Origin: Paenibacillus sp. N3.4
GTDB taxonomy: Bacteria > Bacillota > Bacilli > Paenibacillales > NBRC-103111
Assembly: GCF_008017805.1 (NCBI RefSeq)
Contig: NZ_VRTT01000055.1
Span: forward strand, 1-49,923
Reading direction: 5' to 3'
DNA length: 49,923 nt
Part shown: positions 23,942-33,959 of the stretch, piece after piece
Numbering within the stretch: position 1 is the first letter of the stretch
Layout: the number at the start of each line of letters is the position of its first letter
The notes under the pieces: model-generated
The model's input: only the letters and a program-made list of their open reading frames with translations
Told to the model about the DNA's origin: nothing
The model's database searches: none
Program-made: the position numbers and the translations under genes

Positions 23942-25732
23942 CTATTTCTCCAGCTTCCCTTGTAAGGGCAAGAACACTTCAACAACGGCTCCGCCCGTAA
24001 CAAGATCATTCGTGAAGATAATATCAGCCTCAGCCAAATAAAACATATGCAAGCGATAGATCAGATTCGACAGTCCGACTTGTTTAAAATGATACGAATG
24101 GGCATGCGAGTCCGCCTGTTCCCTTGTCAATCTGGCCAAGGTGTCCGCTGTGAAGCCAGGTCCATTATCCGCAACCGTCAACTTTAGTTTGTCTCCATCT
24201 AGCGATTCGCCAAAGATCCGAATATGTACGGGCTCCCCTGTCGTTTCCCTTGCGTGTTTGATGCTGTTCTCCACCAAGGGCTGCAAAAGCGCTTTGGTAC
24301 ATGCCGACTGCATGAGCTCCTCAGGAATCTCGATGTCATACGTGACTTCATCTTTAAATCGGACTTTCATAATGCTTAAATAATTTTCCAGATGCCTAAT
24401 TTCTTCCTTGAGGGTGACCTGAACATTTTTGTAATCCGAGGTGTACCTCAGCATATTGGAAAGGGTTACGGCGACGGACCCGATATGGGATTGTTTTGCA
24501 ATAACCGCCATTGAGTTAATCGTTTCCAATGTATTGTACAAAAAGTGTGAATTAATCTGAGACTGCAAGGCAGAAACAACCGCTCGATGCTGCAGAACAC
24601 GCGTCTCAGCGTGATCGTGAATGGATTGCTCCAGATGACCGAGCAAATTATTAAAAGATTTGCTTAAATCAGCTACCTCATCACTACCTTCGACGTCCGC
24701 TCGAGAGTGGAAACTACTCGTCATCTGCATGGCTTTCATCATTTTACGGAGGCCTAGAATACGTCTTGTTATCGAGGACGCTGCAAAATAGGTGAGCAGA
24801 ACTGAAATAATCAAAGCGGAGATCGCAATAACGATGGTTACGTTTCGTGTATAATTAATACTTTTGGCGATTTCCTGATAGGGAAGGATCGCGACAATCT
24901 TCCAGCCAGTCATCTGGATCGTTTGGAAAATAATCAGTTCTTTCCCCGACTTATCGAAAATGGAGCCTTCCTGCTGCCCTTTAACCGTTTGCACGATGCG
25001 ATCATCCAGATGTCCCATAACCTCTGCAGCGTGAGAATGGTGGATAATGGTACCATAATCATCCATAACGACAGCAACGCCAGAATCGGTGATATTAATT
25101 TGATCCATAACCTTTTGAGAGGCTGTCAGTGAAATATCGATTTTGAGATATCCGTTATAGAGCTGCTTGAAGAGCGTCAAGACAGGTATCTTCATCTTTT
25201 GATTGGTAGCGTCTACATAGTTTTCAGAAATGCCGGTTATAAATTTCACCTTCTCGAAGTTTCCACTTTTAGAGAAATAGGGCTCATTTCGGATCGTGTA
25301 ATTCAAAGGAAGGGCGAACGTATTGACGAAATGCTGCTCGAACCCGGTTGTATTGTACAAAGAAACCGATAAAACCTCTGGATATTGTAAAAATAAGCGA
25401 TTTAAGTAATTTTCCTTGATTCTCTCGTAATTCCGAATCTGTTCAGAGGATACAATTGGTGATGAAATCCGCATCCAATCGCGGACTTCTAGGCTGTTGC
25501 TTAGCATAAGAAAAGCCAATTCGTATTCCGAATAGTAACGATTTAAGTTCATATTAGCTTGCTTCAACACTTGCATACTGAGATGGTCAATATCTTTGCG
25601 CACAGAGCTTTTGGTTTGGATGTAGCTCGATATGCCAATCGTAGATACCGTAAAAATCAATATCGTAGCGATAATAGAGATGAGCTTCCATTTCAGCGAA
25701 CGTTTTACATGCTTAACCAGATAGGTAAACAA
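23942..25732 (-). CDS. YesM-type sensor histidine kinase
   Basis: 596 residues. First membrane helix at about 15-37, an extracytoplasmic sensor (about 38-285) with YINGYLKIDISL-type cache features, second helix (about 290-315), HAMP, His_kinase domain with the phospho-accepting His in NSHFLYNTLETINSMA, and HATPase motifs (LVENSIKHA; VADNGPGF). It likely senses extracellular oligosaccharide, possibly through the binding protein, and signals to the response regulator 18 bases downstream. TTG start with GGGAGG eight bases upstream. Same strand as GH10, but a strong terminator separates them. Confidence 0.9.
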   Translation of the reverse strand: MFTYLVKHVKRSLKWKLISIIATILIFTVSTIGISSYIQTKSSVRKDIDHLSMQVLKQANMNLNRYYSEYELAFLMLSNSLEVRDWMRISSPIVSSEQIRNYERIKENYLNRLFLQYPEVLSVSLYNTTGFEQHFVNTFALPLNYTIRNEPYFSKSGNFEKVKFITGISENYVDATNQKMKIPVLTLFKQLYNGYLKIDISLTASQKVMDQINITDSGVAVVMDDYGTIIHHSHAAEVMGHLDDRIVQTVKGQQEGSIFDKSGKELIIFQTIQMTGWKIVAILPYQEIAKSINYTRNVTIVIAISALIISVLLTYFAASSITRRILGLRKMMKAMQMTSSFHSRADVEGSDEVADLSKSFNNLLGHLEQSIHDHAETRVLQHRAVVSALQSQINSHFLYNTLETINSMAVIAKQSHIGSVAVTLSNMLRYTSDYKNVQVTLKEEIRHLENYLSIMKVRFKDEVTYDIEIPEELMQSACTKALLQPLVENSIKHARETTGEPVHIRIFGESLDGDKLKLTVADNGPGFTADTLARLTREQADSHAHSYHFKQVGLSNLIYRLHMFYLAEADIIFTNDLVTGGAVVEVFLPLQGKLEK

Positions 25733-25872
25733 AGTGATTTTCCTCCCGTAAATAACGGTGCCAGCAAGTATATGGCGTTAAACTTTTTAAGTATAATATT
25801 TAAATAATAGGCTGATTCGTAACAGGAAGCAATGAGGTAAAGGTTGGATTCACTGCAGGGATCGTACGATTT

Positions 25873-25908
25873 CAAGAAAAGACCGTACCTACAGAATAGG
25901 CACGGTCT
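25873..25908 (-). terminator. Rho-independent terminator of the GH10 gene
   Basis: Minus strand: AGACCGTGCCTA-ttctg-TAGGTACGGTCT followed by TTTCTT, ten bases after the stop of the surface xylanase. Confidence 0.9.
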
Positions 25909-25917
25909 GGAACCTGT

Positions 25918-28900
25918 TTATGATTGATAGATGTACTGGAATAATCTGTATAGCATAACCGAAGTTTCGGCTCTCGTCGTATGGCCGAGCGGATTAATTT
26001 TGCCAGCGTTTCCTTGCACTAAGCCTTCTTTGGCAAGAGCGTTGATCGCATTGACCGCATAGGAGGCAATGTCAGACCCATCTGTAAAAGTTGACTTGCC
26101 TTCGTTCTGTGCGAGCGGTCTATTGACCTGCGCCAAGGCTCTGGCAATCATGACGAACATGTCTTGGCGAGTGATGGTAGCCTGTGGATTAAAGTGGCGA
26201 TCGTCAACACCGTTGACGACACCTAATTGATTAGCGATGCCAACCGCCTGCTCGTAATAGGACCCCTTCGCAACGTCCACGAAGTGGTTGTCGGCAGCTG
26301 CGTGCAAACCAAAGGTCTCGACCAACAGTTTCGTGAAATCCGCTCGGGAAATCGCAGCCGTCGGGCTGAATTCACGATCACTTACGCCTTGAATAATGCC
26401 CTTGGCAGCCAGAGCATGGATGGATGTCTGCGCCCATGGCGTAGAAGCCAAATCCCCGAACGAAGGCATTGCATAAGTTACCGCATACTTACTGAAATGG
26501 TTGGTCTGGAACTGTATGGTTCCTGAAGCAGGATCATAGTGTCCCGAAGGCACGAGCTGAACCTCACCCTTCGCGTTCACATACCAGACATTCAGCAGCT
26601 CAATATGGCTTTTCTCGTCTGCTGAGAGCACATAAGGAATGCGCACCTGAACGTGAACATCCTTGCTTTCGAATTGCAGCGGTTGTCCCGATGCTGCGAA
26701 CTGCAGATCCATGACAACTCCTGTTTTGCCTTTTATAACGGCTTGCTCAGGCAGCTTATCTAACGTGATAATTACAGTTATACTTGCATGCTGAGCCGCC
26801 TCGATATTCGTCGCAAATAGATTGCTAGGTAGGTATAGCGAACCTAACTGCGTTGAAACCTCTACGCCGTATGTCGCATTTTTCTTTGTCAAATATTCCG
26901 TAGGGATCTCTAGTAGGAATGATTTCGCCCCCACAACCTCTGGGAGCTTCACCGTGACGTGGTTTATCCCTTCCGCTTTCTTAAAGGCTTCCTCCAGTGT
27001 GGCTTTATCCAAAGCTGCGCTTACCTTCCCACTGTTGGTCGTCAGACCCTGTGAAGGGAAGTTAATGTGTGCTTCCCCATTGCTTACAACGATGCTTGGT
27101 TTGTTAAGATCTGGTTGTGTCACAACAGGTGGATCAACAACGGAGGATGGAACCGTTAACGTTGTGACCGTCAAGCTTGGCCCATCGCTCGACCAATTGT
27201 TCGCCTCATCTGCGGCTTCAACTGTGAAGTGGTAGGTCGTATTCGGCGTTAGCCCAGTTACCAGCCATGAAGTGCCTGATGTTATCGTTACGATGTTTCC
27301 ATTCATTAGTAACTTATATTCCTTTACACCCATACGGTCAATGGCTTCGCTCCATGACAATTGCACCGTAGTCGTCGTAACAGCTCCTTGGTTGAGCATA
27401 CTTCCGGCAGGCCATCCCGGCGGTGTTGTGTCATTTGGAACTGGAATTTCAGGATCATTCGTACTTGGGCCAAAGACAGTTGCATTGCCCACAAAATCCT
27501 GAGCTTCGACTTTATACACAGCTGCTGTGCCTGGTGTTCCCAGGATGGTATAGCTCGTCATGCTGCCGTCTACAACAGCTGCTTGCACACCATCGCGATA
27601 GAGCACATACTGCTTAATTCCCACATTGTCCACGGCGGCGTCCCATTGCAGGATTTCACGATCCGACTCACGTGTGGAAGTAATACGGGACCCTGTCGGC
27701 CATTGCGGCGTAATGGTATCCTGCTTTAACGTTCGAACAGCAAGTTCAAGGGGCAGCGAGCGATTACCTGCTTCGTCCACGCCAATTACCGAGAACGTAA
27801 ACAGCGTATCGTCATTCAAACCATTGACATAATAGGTTCTCAAACCTTTACCTAATTCGGCAACAAGTGAACCATTTCGCTCGATGCGATACTGGTGAAT
27901 GCCTGTATCGTCCAATGCCTCTGGCCAGTTCAACCCTAGACCAGATGAAGTAATCACCGATGCTGCAAGTTGGCTACCATTGCTCCAAGTAGGAATACTT
28001 GTATCTGGTGCAAGAGTGGTCACATGAATGGAAGGGCCGACTGCTGCATTCCCTGCCGCATCACGCGCGGTTACATGGAAATCATAAGTTGTTCCGGCAG
28101 TAAGACCTGAGACCGAATAGGAAAGAACATCTCCGTAGACGGAAGCCACAATCGTATTACCGTTATAGATGTCATACGCCGTCACGCCATACTGATCTAC
28201 AGCCGCTGGCCATTGTAAAGCAGCGGAAAAGCGAGTAACATCCTTCGCTGTTAACGAAGCAGTTGGTGACCAGACAGGTGCCAGCAGGTCTGCAGTCGGT
28301 GTCGTTAGAACGACTGCGGGTCCCGTGGACGATTCTAGTCCTGTGTCCCGTGCTTCCACTTTAAATGAATAGCTCGTCGATGGCGTCAAGCCGGTTACGT
28401 TATAACTGTATACATCGGAACCCACTGTTGCAATCGGCGCTCCATTTTGATAAATGACATAACGGTTAATCCCGCTATTATCTTGGGCGCTGGACCATGT
28501 CAACGTTGCCGCTTGGGGCTGCAGATGCGTAACATTCACTGTGGCGTTCGTCCATGATGGAGCAATCGTATCTGTTGGAGCTTCTTCCGTACCGACAGAT
28601 AAGTAGGGCTTATAAATGGCATTCGCTCCTGTAGCCTCTTTGGAATGGATGTCCACATTCTGATCCAGCCATGAATCATCCTGCAGCTTAAAGCTAATTA
28701 CTCGCTCCCCAGTTATCTCTGTTGCAACCTGATTCGTTACCGTGAATTTCTTCCAATATCCTGCGTTTCTAATCGTTGTCGTGCCGATCTTCGATCCATC
28801 CACGGGTTTGTTTAACCAATTAACCGATGTCTCAGACCAAGTATTGCCAGTCTGGTAAAGATCCATAGGAATATCCATATTGGCTGTTTGTACAGCAAAT

Positions 28901-31900
28901 ACATACAAATTTAAAGAAGCATCGTACACATTTCCTGTAACGGAAGTTAACGGGAATTTCAAATAAGCTCTTCTGTTATTCCCTGTGTTCTTGTTCGTTT
29001 CGCTAGGCGTCACACCCGCCGCATTCTTATATCGGAGATAAGCGATATTATTCGTCGTCCCTGCTCCTCCAAATGTTGCCGGAGCTTGAATGAAAGCATC
29101 GTCGCTTGGATACAGCACATGCTGCGTTCTCACGACACCTGCAAAGGTGTTGATGCTGACAGAGGGACCATTCGATGACCAATTTCCAATCTCATCACGA
29201 GCCTCCACGCGGAAGGTGTAAGGCTGACCAGCCGTTAAATCGGTGACCGCTAAAGTCTGTACATCACCATACACATTGGCAAGTACCGCGTTATTTCGAT
29301 ACACCCGATAACCTGTAACACCGAAGTTATCTTCAGCCGCTGTCCAGTTTAAAGTGACCCCCTTATCACTCAATCCGCTATACGTCAGCATTCTTGTCGC
29401 AGGCCATTGCGGTGCCGAATCATCCGTACCAATGATGGTTTTTATCGTGCGGGACGGACCAGTCACGGACCAATTATTGCTGCCATCGCCAGCTTCAACC
29501 TTAAAGTTGTAGGTCGTATTTTGTGATAACCCCTCTACATGGAAAAAGTTCGTTCCGGATGGCAAGGTTGTCAGCTCTGTATTCCCTTGAAACACACGGT
29601 AGGCCGTTACCCCTCTGGCATCCTGTGTAGCACTCCAGCTCAGGTTCACACTAGTTGCGCCGATGTCATCTGCAGCAAGATTGGAAGAAGCCCAAGTCGG
29701 CGGTGTCCTATCCTCCACCCCTAACGTTCGGAAGGTCACAATCGGACCGCCAAGGGATAGATTGCCTTCCGCGTCCTTGGCTTCAACACGTACCGTGTAT
29801 TGACTATTCTCATTTAAATGGGTCAATGCATAGCTTGGTTTTACGCTATCACCTACGATTTGCCCATTCACATAAATCCGATAGCCGGCTGCTCCCTCGT
29901 TACCCACACCCGAAGGCCAGGAAAGCGATACGCCTGTTTCACTCAAACCTGTCAATTGAATGAATGAACCTTTGGACCAACCAGGTCTGGTCCGATCGGT
30001 TCCCGGGGAGGCCGTTGCCTGGACGTCTGGGCTAAGAAGTGATAGATTACCTTGCTTGTCCACGGCTTGAACGCGCAGCACGTAAGACTGGCCTGGTGTT
30101 AGCCCTGTAATGTCATAGCTCGTCACATTGGCTGTTGTTTGCGTTAGCAGACTACCATCCTTATAGAGCAAATATCCAGCAACCTGCTGATTATCATGGG
30201 CCGCTGGCCAATTGAACGTCACTGAGGTTGGTGATGCCTCTGAAATACGGAATGAACTTCCATACGGCCATACTGGCGCCGTAATTTCTGCATTCTGTGC
30301 CGGAATTGGCAGCGGGACAAAACTAAGTGTTTCTACCTGTGATGGCGCTCCCCAAACCATCGATACCTTATTGTCTTTTCCTTTGAGCAAAGAAGCCTTG
30401 ACTGTCTGACTCGTGCCATTGTACGTTACTGTAATATCATAGTCGCCATAAAATCCACGTGTCTGATAGCTTCCAGCCCCATCTGTTTTACCGGTTATAT
30501 CCGTCCACCATGTTTTGTAAATAAGCTTTCGCCATTCCTCGCCGGAAGGCTTCAAAGACCAGTCATTACGGAACAGCGGTGCATTGTTTTGCCAATGCGC
30601 ACCATCCCAAAACCCCCACATCGTAAACGATTGTACATTCGGATGGCTGAACGTAGCCAGCAGCAAATCATGTGTAAATTTACCCTGTACATCTTCTCTC
30701 GGGGTATTCATATCATATTCAGTAATCGCGATTTCTGGCGCATACTGTGTAAAGTGTGTAAGTTGATCATAAAAAGCCATTGGACTAACTGGCGTACTGC
30801 CGAAATGTGCCTGGATGCCTATCCCGTCAATCGGGGCACCGTTGTCCTTCATAGATTTCAAGATGTTGGAAAAGTTCTGGATAACAGGTGCATCCGTGCC
30901 CAAAATTTGCGTTTCATTCACGTATAATTTCGCAGAAGGATCAGCTTCTTTGGCACTTTTAAACCAATTTGCCATCACAGCGCCGGGGTCATCGTACGTA
31001 CCGCGAATCAGGCTGTTCAATACCGGCTCATTCAGCACATCCCAGTTATACAATCGTCCGCGGAAGTATCCTGCGAGCTCATGAAAATGATCTTGAATCC
31101 GCTTCTCCAGTGTGCTTTTATTGCTCAGCAGACCAGGAATATCAGCTGGTAAACGCGTGGAACCATCCCACAACAGCGCATGGCCTCGCATGTCGAATTT
31201 GTTTTCGCCTAACCAATTGTACAGCTTGACGGTTCTGCTTTTATCCGCTTCCCACCAAGGCCATTTCATCTCATTTTCCATGACCACGGAATTGAAATTT
31301 TCTTTCAGCTTCGCCCGATACGTTGCCGCGTTCTGATCTGTTCCCATGATCATCGTGCTATTGACAGCTGTACCGAATTTGAAGTCGTGCTTCGTCATTT
31401 GAACATGCACATCCGCATCCTTGATCGGATTGCCAGCTGCATCCTTTACTTCAACGACTAGATCTCCTTTGCGAATCTGCTCAATCCGTCGGTTGGCTTC
31501 TGCCCGCCAAGGCGCATCATCCTCCATCCCTTCATAGGCAACGGGAGTGCTCGGCAGGCTGTCAAATGTAACCGCTTTCTTATAGTTGACAACTTTCAAA
31601 TTGGCGATTTCGATAACCTGCGGTTTGTAACCAAGACGAAATGTAATCTGTGGCGTATTCTCCTCCATTAACAGGGCAGCTTTAATCGGCACAAGGAATT
31701 TCTTCCATTGCGCTGGGATCGCGATCGTTTCCGTGACCGATTTCTCCCAAGTCCCCCTTTTCTCCATAACCAAAGCAGCTGTACCCTCTGCCGTTTCCAC
31801 CGTCGAGCTAATCGTTCTCGCATAGAAGGTAGCAAGAATCACATCATCTTTCTCTATACGAGCCTCAATGGGAAGTACATATTGTAAAAGATAAGTGCCT

Positions 31901-32181
31901 GAAGGCTCCACATTTGTCGTAAAGCGCAATGCTTCTGAGAAAGATTGTCCCTCGACCACTGCATCTGCCATAGTCCCATAAGCCTGAGCCTCCGGATTGA
32001 GGGCTGCTCCCGTCTTTTTAAGATCTGAAATAAGCAATTCGCTTCCGACCACTCGGCCTAGCTCATCTTCTGTCAGAGGAACCTGCGCCATGACGATATA
32101 CGATTGCAATGGTAACGTCAGCAGCGCACAAATTAATAGCATAGACAGCATTCTACCCATTTTTATCAACACGAGCCTCAT
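25918..32181 (-). CDS. Giant surface-anchored GH10 endo-xylanase (FN3, DNRLRE, SLH)
   Basis: 2087 residues. Signal peptide (about 1-33), a CBM22-like beta domain (about 50-200), and a GH10 barrel (about 225-560) with acid/base Glu385 (WDVLNEPV) and nucleophile Glu488 (IAITEYD), both intact. Then four FN3 domains (about 640-1010), a DNRLRE/CBM96-like module (about 1015-1195, SDDAFIQAPATFGGAG), five more FN3 domains (about 1200-1665), a spacer domain, and three SLH domains from about 1900 that bind pyruvylated cell-wall polymer. It would hydrolyse xylan while held on the cell wall, passing aldouronates and xylo-oligosaccharides to the transporter encoded upstream. AGGAAGG touches the first ATG, so GTG at 32172 may be the true start. 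No frameshift despite its length. Confidence 0.92.
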   Translation of the reverse strand: MRLVLIKMGRMLSMLLICALLTLPLQSYIVMAQVPLTEDELGRVVGSELLISDLKKTGAALNPEAQAYGTMADAVVEGQSFSEALRFTTNVEPSGTYLLQYVLPIEARIEKDDVILATFYARTISSTVETAEGTAALVMEKRGTWEKSVTETIAIPAQWKKFLVPIKAALLMEENTPQITFRLGYKPQVIEIANLKVVNYKKAVTFDSLPSTPVAYEGMEDDAPWRAEANRRIEQIRKGDLVVEVKDAAGNPIKDADVHVQMTKHDFKFGTAVNSTMIMGTDQNAATYRAKLKENFNSVVMENEMKWPWWEADKSRTVKLYNWLGENKFDMRGHALLWDGSTRLPADIPGLLSNKSTLEKRIQDHFHELAGYFRGRLYNWDVLNEPVLNSLIRGTYDDPGAVMANWFKSAKEADPSAKLYVNETQILGTDAPVIQNFSNILKSMKDNGAPIDGIGIQAHFGSTPVSPMAFYDQLTHFTQYAPEIAITEYDMNTPREDVQGKFTHDLLLATFSHPNVQSFTMWGFWDGAHWQNNAPLFRNDWSLKPSGEEWRKLIYKTWWTDITGKTDGAGSYQTRGFYGDYDITVTYNGTSQTVKASLLKGKDNKVSMVWGAPSQVETLSFVPLPIPAQNAEITAPVWPYGSSFRISEASPTSVTFNWPAAHDNQQVAGYLLYKDGSLLTQTTANVTSYDITGLTPGQSYVLRVQAVDKQGNLSLLSPDVQATASPGTDRTRPGWSKGSFIQLTGLSETGVSLSWPSGVGNEGAAGYRIYVNGQIVGDSVKPSYALTHLNENSQYTVRVEAKDAEGNLSLGGPIVTFRTLGVEDRTPPTWASSNLAADDIGATSVNLSWSATQDARGVTAYRVFQGNTELTTLPSGTNFFHVEGLSQNTTYNFKVEAGDGSNNWSVTGPSRTIKTIIGTDDSAPQWPATRMLTYSGLSDKGVTLNWTAAEDNFGVTGYRVYRNNAVLANVYGDVQTLAVTDLTAGQPYTFRVEARDEIGNWSSNGPSVSINTFAGVVRTQHVLYPSDDAFIQAPATFGGAGTTNNIAYLRYKNAAGVTPSETNKNTGNNRRAYLKFPLTSVTGNVYDASLNLYVFAVQTANMDIPMDLYQTGNTWSETSVNWLNKPVDGSKIGTTTIRNAGYWKKFTVTNQVATEITGERVISFKLQDDSWLDQNVDIHSKEATGANAIYKPYLSVGTEEAPTDTIAPSWTNATVNVTHLQPQAATLTWSSAQDNSGINRYVIYQNGAPIATVGSDVYSYNVTGLTPSTSYSFKVEARDTGLESSTGPAVVLTTPTADLLAPVWSPTASLTAKDVTRFSAALQWPAAVDQYGVTAYDIYNGNTIVASVYGDVLSYSVSGLTAGTTYDFHVTARDAAGNAAVGPSIHVTTLAPDTSIPTWSNGSQLAASVITSSGLGLNWPEALDDTGIHQYRIERNGSLVAELGKGLRTYYVNGLNDDTLFTFSVIGVDEAGNRSLPLELAVRTLKQDTITPQWPTGSRITSTRESDREILQWDAAVDNVGIKQYVLYRDGVQAAVVDGSMTSYTILGTPGTAAVYKVEAQDFVGNATVFGPSTNDPEIPVPNDTTPPGWPAGSMLNQGAVTTTTVQLSWSEAIDRMGVKEYKLLMNGNIVTITSGTSWLVTGLTPNTTYHFTVEAADEANNWSSDGPSLTVTTLTVPSSVVDPPVVTQPDLNKPSIVVSNGEAHINFPSQGLTTNSGKVSAALDKATLEEAFKKAEGINHVTVKLPEVVGAKSFLLEIPTEYLTKKNATYGVEVSTQLGSLYLPSNLFATNIEAAQHASITVIITLDKLPEQAVIKGKTGVVMDLQFAASGQPLQFESKDVHVQVRIPYVLSADEKSHIELLNVWYVNAKGEVQLVPSGHYDPASGTIQFQTNHFSKYAVTYAMPSFGDLASTPWAQTSIHALAAKGIIQGVSDREFSPTAAISRADFTKLLVETFGLHAAADNHFVDVAKGSYYEQAVGIANQLGVVNGVDDRHFNPQATITRQDMFVMIARALAQVNRPLAQNEGKSTFTDGSDIASYAVNAINALAKEGLVQGNAGKINPLGHTTRAETSVMLYRLFQYIYQS

Positions 32182-32215
32182 CCTTCCTAGTACAAATTCA
32201 CATGCAGAAAAGACT

Positions 32216-32252
32216 GCCCACCTGAGCTAGTTAATCCTGGCTTCAGATGGGC
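32216..32252 (-). terminator. Terminator between the sugar-binding protein and GH10 genes
   Basis: Minus strand: GCCCATCTGAAGC ... GCTCAGGTGGGC with AGTCTTTT after it. It could reduce read-through from the transporter operon into the xylanase gene. Confidence 0.7.
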
Positions 32253-32270
32253 GAGTTTTTATCAACAAAC

Positions 32271-33836
32271 TTACTTTTTACGGTTTGCGTTATACCAGTC
32301 GGTTAATTCCTTGATCGCCTTGTCGCCGCCTTGTTTTTTCCAAGAAGCTACATACTCATCAAAATAGTCTAACGGCTTTTCGCCGAGAATAATTTTGGCA
32401 GCTGCCTCCTGGAAGGAGCCTTTATAGCCAAGATCCGCATTCTTCGTCAACGTTTCTGAAGGCGGCATACCTGCTGTCGGGTTCGCAATGCCTTCTTTGC
32501 GGGAAGTTTCAATGGTTTGAATGAGTTTATTGTAAGCCTCATCGTTATTAATCAGCACCTTCTGAGCAGGCTCGTTGAAGCCATGCATTTGGAACACAGC
32601 GGAACGCCACTTCACATCCGGGTCCTTGTCCGCCAGATACTTAATCGTACTGCCTTCTTTAGTGAAGGATTGCCCTTCAATCCCTAGCTCCGTAAACATC
32701 TGTCCTTCATCCGAGACAAGCCAATCGAACATTCTAACGACAGCTTCCGGATTTTTCGCGTCTTTATGTACGACGAATGTTTTTAATACCGGCTTCTCAA
32801 CACGACCTAATTGACCCTCATAGCCTTCACCTCTTGGTGTTGGGATGGCCACTACGTTTGGCTTCTTGTCAGGGAGCAGCTTGCTAAGCTCTTTCTGCCA
32901 AGGATCCCAGGCGCCGAATACCACATGGTCCCATGAGCCAACAAGGTCGGACTTAATTTTTTGGTCCCAAATCGCACGTGTATTTGTCAAAAATTCCGTA
33001 TCAATCAGCTTCTCGGCATACATCGTTCTGAGCATACCCAGCGCTTTTTTCATATTCGGATTCACGAAGCCAGGCATAACTTCATTATTGTACAGGCTGT
33101 TGGAATCGAGATTGACCCCGAACATACCGAAAATGTTATCGGCCCACTCGAATTTCTCACGGGAGGAGAATGGAATCTCGTCCTTCTTGCCATTGCCGTT
33201 CGGATCCTTGTCACGGAAAGCGCGCAGCATATCGAGGAACTCATTCGAGGTCTTAGGCTCCTTGATTCCTAACTTATCCATCCAATCCTTACGCACGTAA
33301 ATCACACGCTCCGCTGGTGCATTCCCTTGCGCCAATTGTGGAATCGCCAGAATTTTACCGTTAAGCGTAACGGCGTCCCAAGCGGATTGCGGGATATTTT
33401 TCTTCAAATTCGGACCGTATTTATCGATATATGGCTTCAAATCCATGGCCAAACCATTGATGACGAGATCAGATGTCTCAATCCCCCACACCATATGTAC
33501 ATTCGGAATATCGCCTGAAGCGAACTTCAATTTGAGCTGATCCATATAATTTTCATGCGGCAGGAACGTGATATCCAAATCTGTGTTTGTTTTTTGTGCC
33601 AGATATTTAACCGTAGCCAGATCCATCGATTTACCTGCTGGAATCTGCTGCGCGTTATTGGAGACGAATATACTAATTTTCTCCGGTGCAGCGGGCTTCG
33701 AGCTTTGATTAGCAGCAGGAGCTGAAGAAGCTTGCGTCGTTGTTGTTGCTCCTTTATCCGAGGAGCACGCGACCGTTGCACCTGTAAGACCTACCACGCA
33801 TATTAACGTAACCAACCTTGTAAATTTCACTTTCAT
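32271..33836 (-). CDS. Sugar ABC transporter substrate-binding lipoprotein (LplA-like)
   Basis: 521-residue extracellular solute-binding protein of the family 1 / LplA type. Signal peptide with lipobox ATVAC, Thr/Ala/Ser-rich linker, then the binding fold: KISIFVSNNAQQIP, YVRKDWMDKLGIKEPKTSNEF, RDKDPNGNGKKDEIPFSS (calcium-loop-like segment typical of this family), and a C-terminal YFDEYVASWKKQGGDKAIKE. Anchored outside the membrane, it would capture oligosaccharides released by the GH10 and GH30 enzymes, possibly aldouronates as in other Paenibacillus xylan loci. It follows the two permease genes at 123 bases. No ATPase is encoded; an MsmX-type ATPase elsewhere is likely. Confidence 0.9.
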   Translation of the reverse strand: MKVKFTRLVTLICVVGLTGATVACSSDKGATTTTQASSAPAANQSSKPAAPEKISIFVSNNAQQIPAGKSMDLATVKYLAQKTNTDLDITFLPHENYMDQLKLKFASGDIPNVHMVWGIETSDLVINGLAMDLKPYIDKYGPNLKKNIPQSAWDAVTLNGKILAIPQLAQGNAPAERVIYVRKDWMDKLGIKEPKTSNEFLDMLRAFRDKDPNGNGKKDEIPFSSREKFEWADNIFGMFGVNLDSNSLYNNEVMPGFVNPNMKKALGMLRTMYAEKLIDTEFLTNTRAIWDQKIKSDLVGSWDHVVFGAWDPWQKELSKLLPDKKPNVVAIPTPRGEGYEGQLGRVEKPVLKTFVVHKDAKNPEAVVRMFDWLVSDEGQMFTELGIEGQSFTKEGSTIKYLADKDPDVKWRSAVFQMHGFNEPAQKVLINNDEAYNKLIQTIETSRKEGIANPTAGMPPSETLTKNADLGYKGSFQEAAAKIILGEKPLDYFDEYVASWKKQGGDKAIKELTDWYNANRKK

Positions 33837-33866
33837 TGAATAGACCCTCCCTAATTATCTTCATTA

Positions 33867-33886
33867 TAAAATAAAGCGTTTACTTT
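33867..33886 (-). promoter_or_regulatory. Possible cre site
   Basis: ATAAAGCGTTTACT resembles the CcpA consensus with two mismatches, 30 bases before the binding-protein gene. Weak evidence on its own. Confidence 0.3.
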
Positions 33887-33959
33887 CATCATCTGGGCAC
33901 TGCTGGTAAATCGCACCACCTCCTTATTAGACTCTGGTAATGATCCGCTTTATTCTTCC

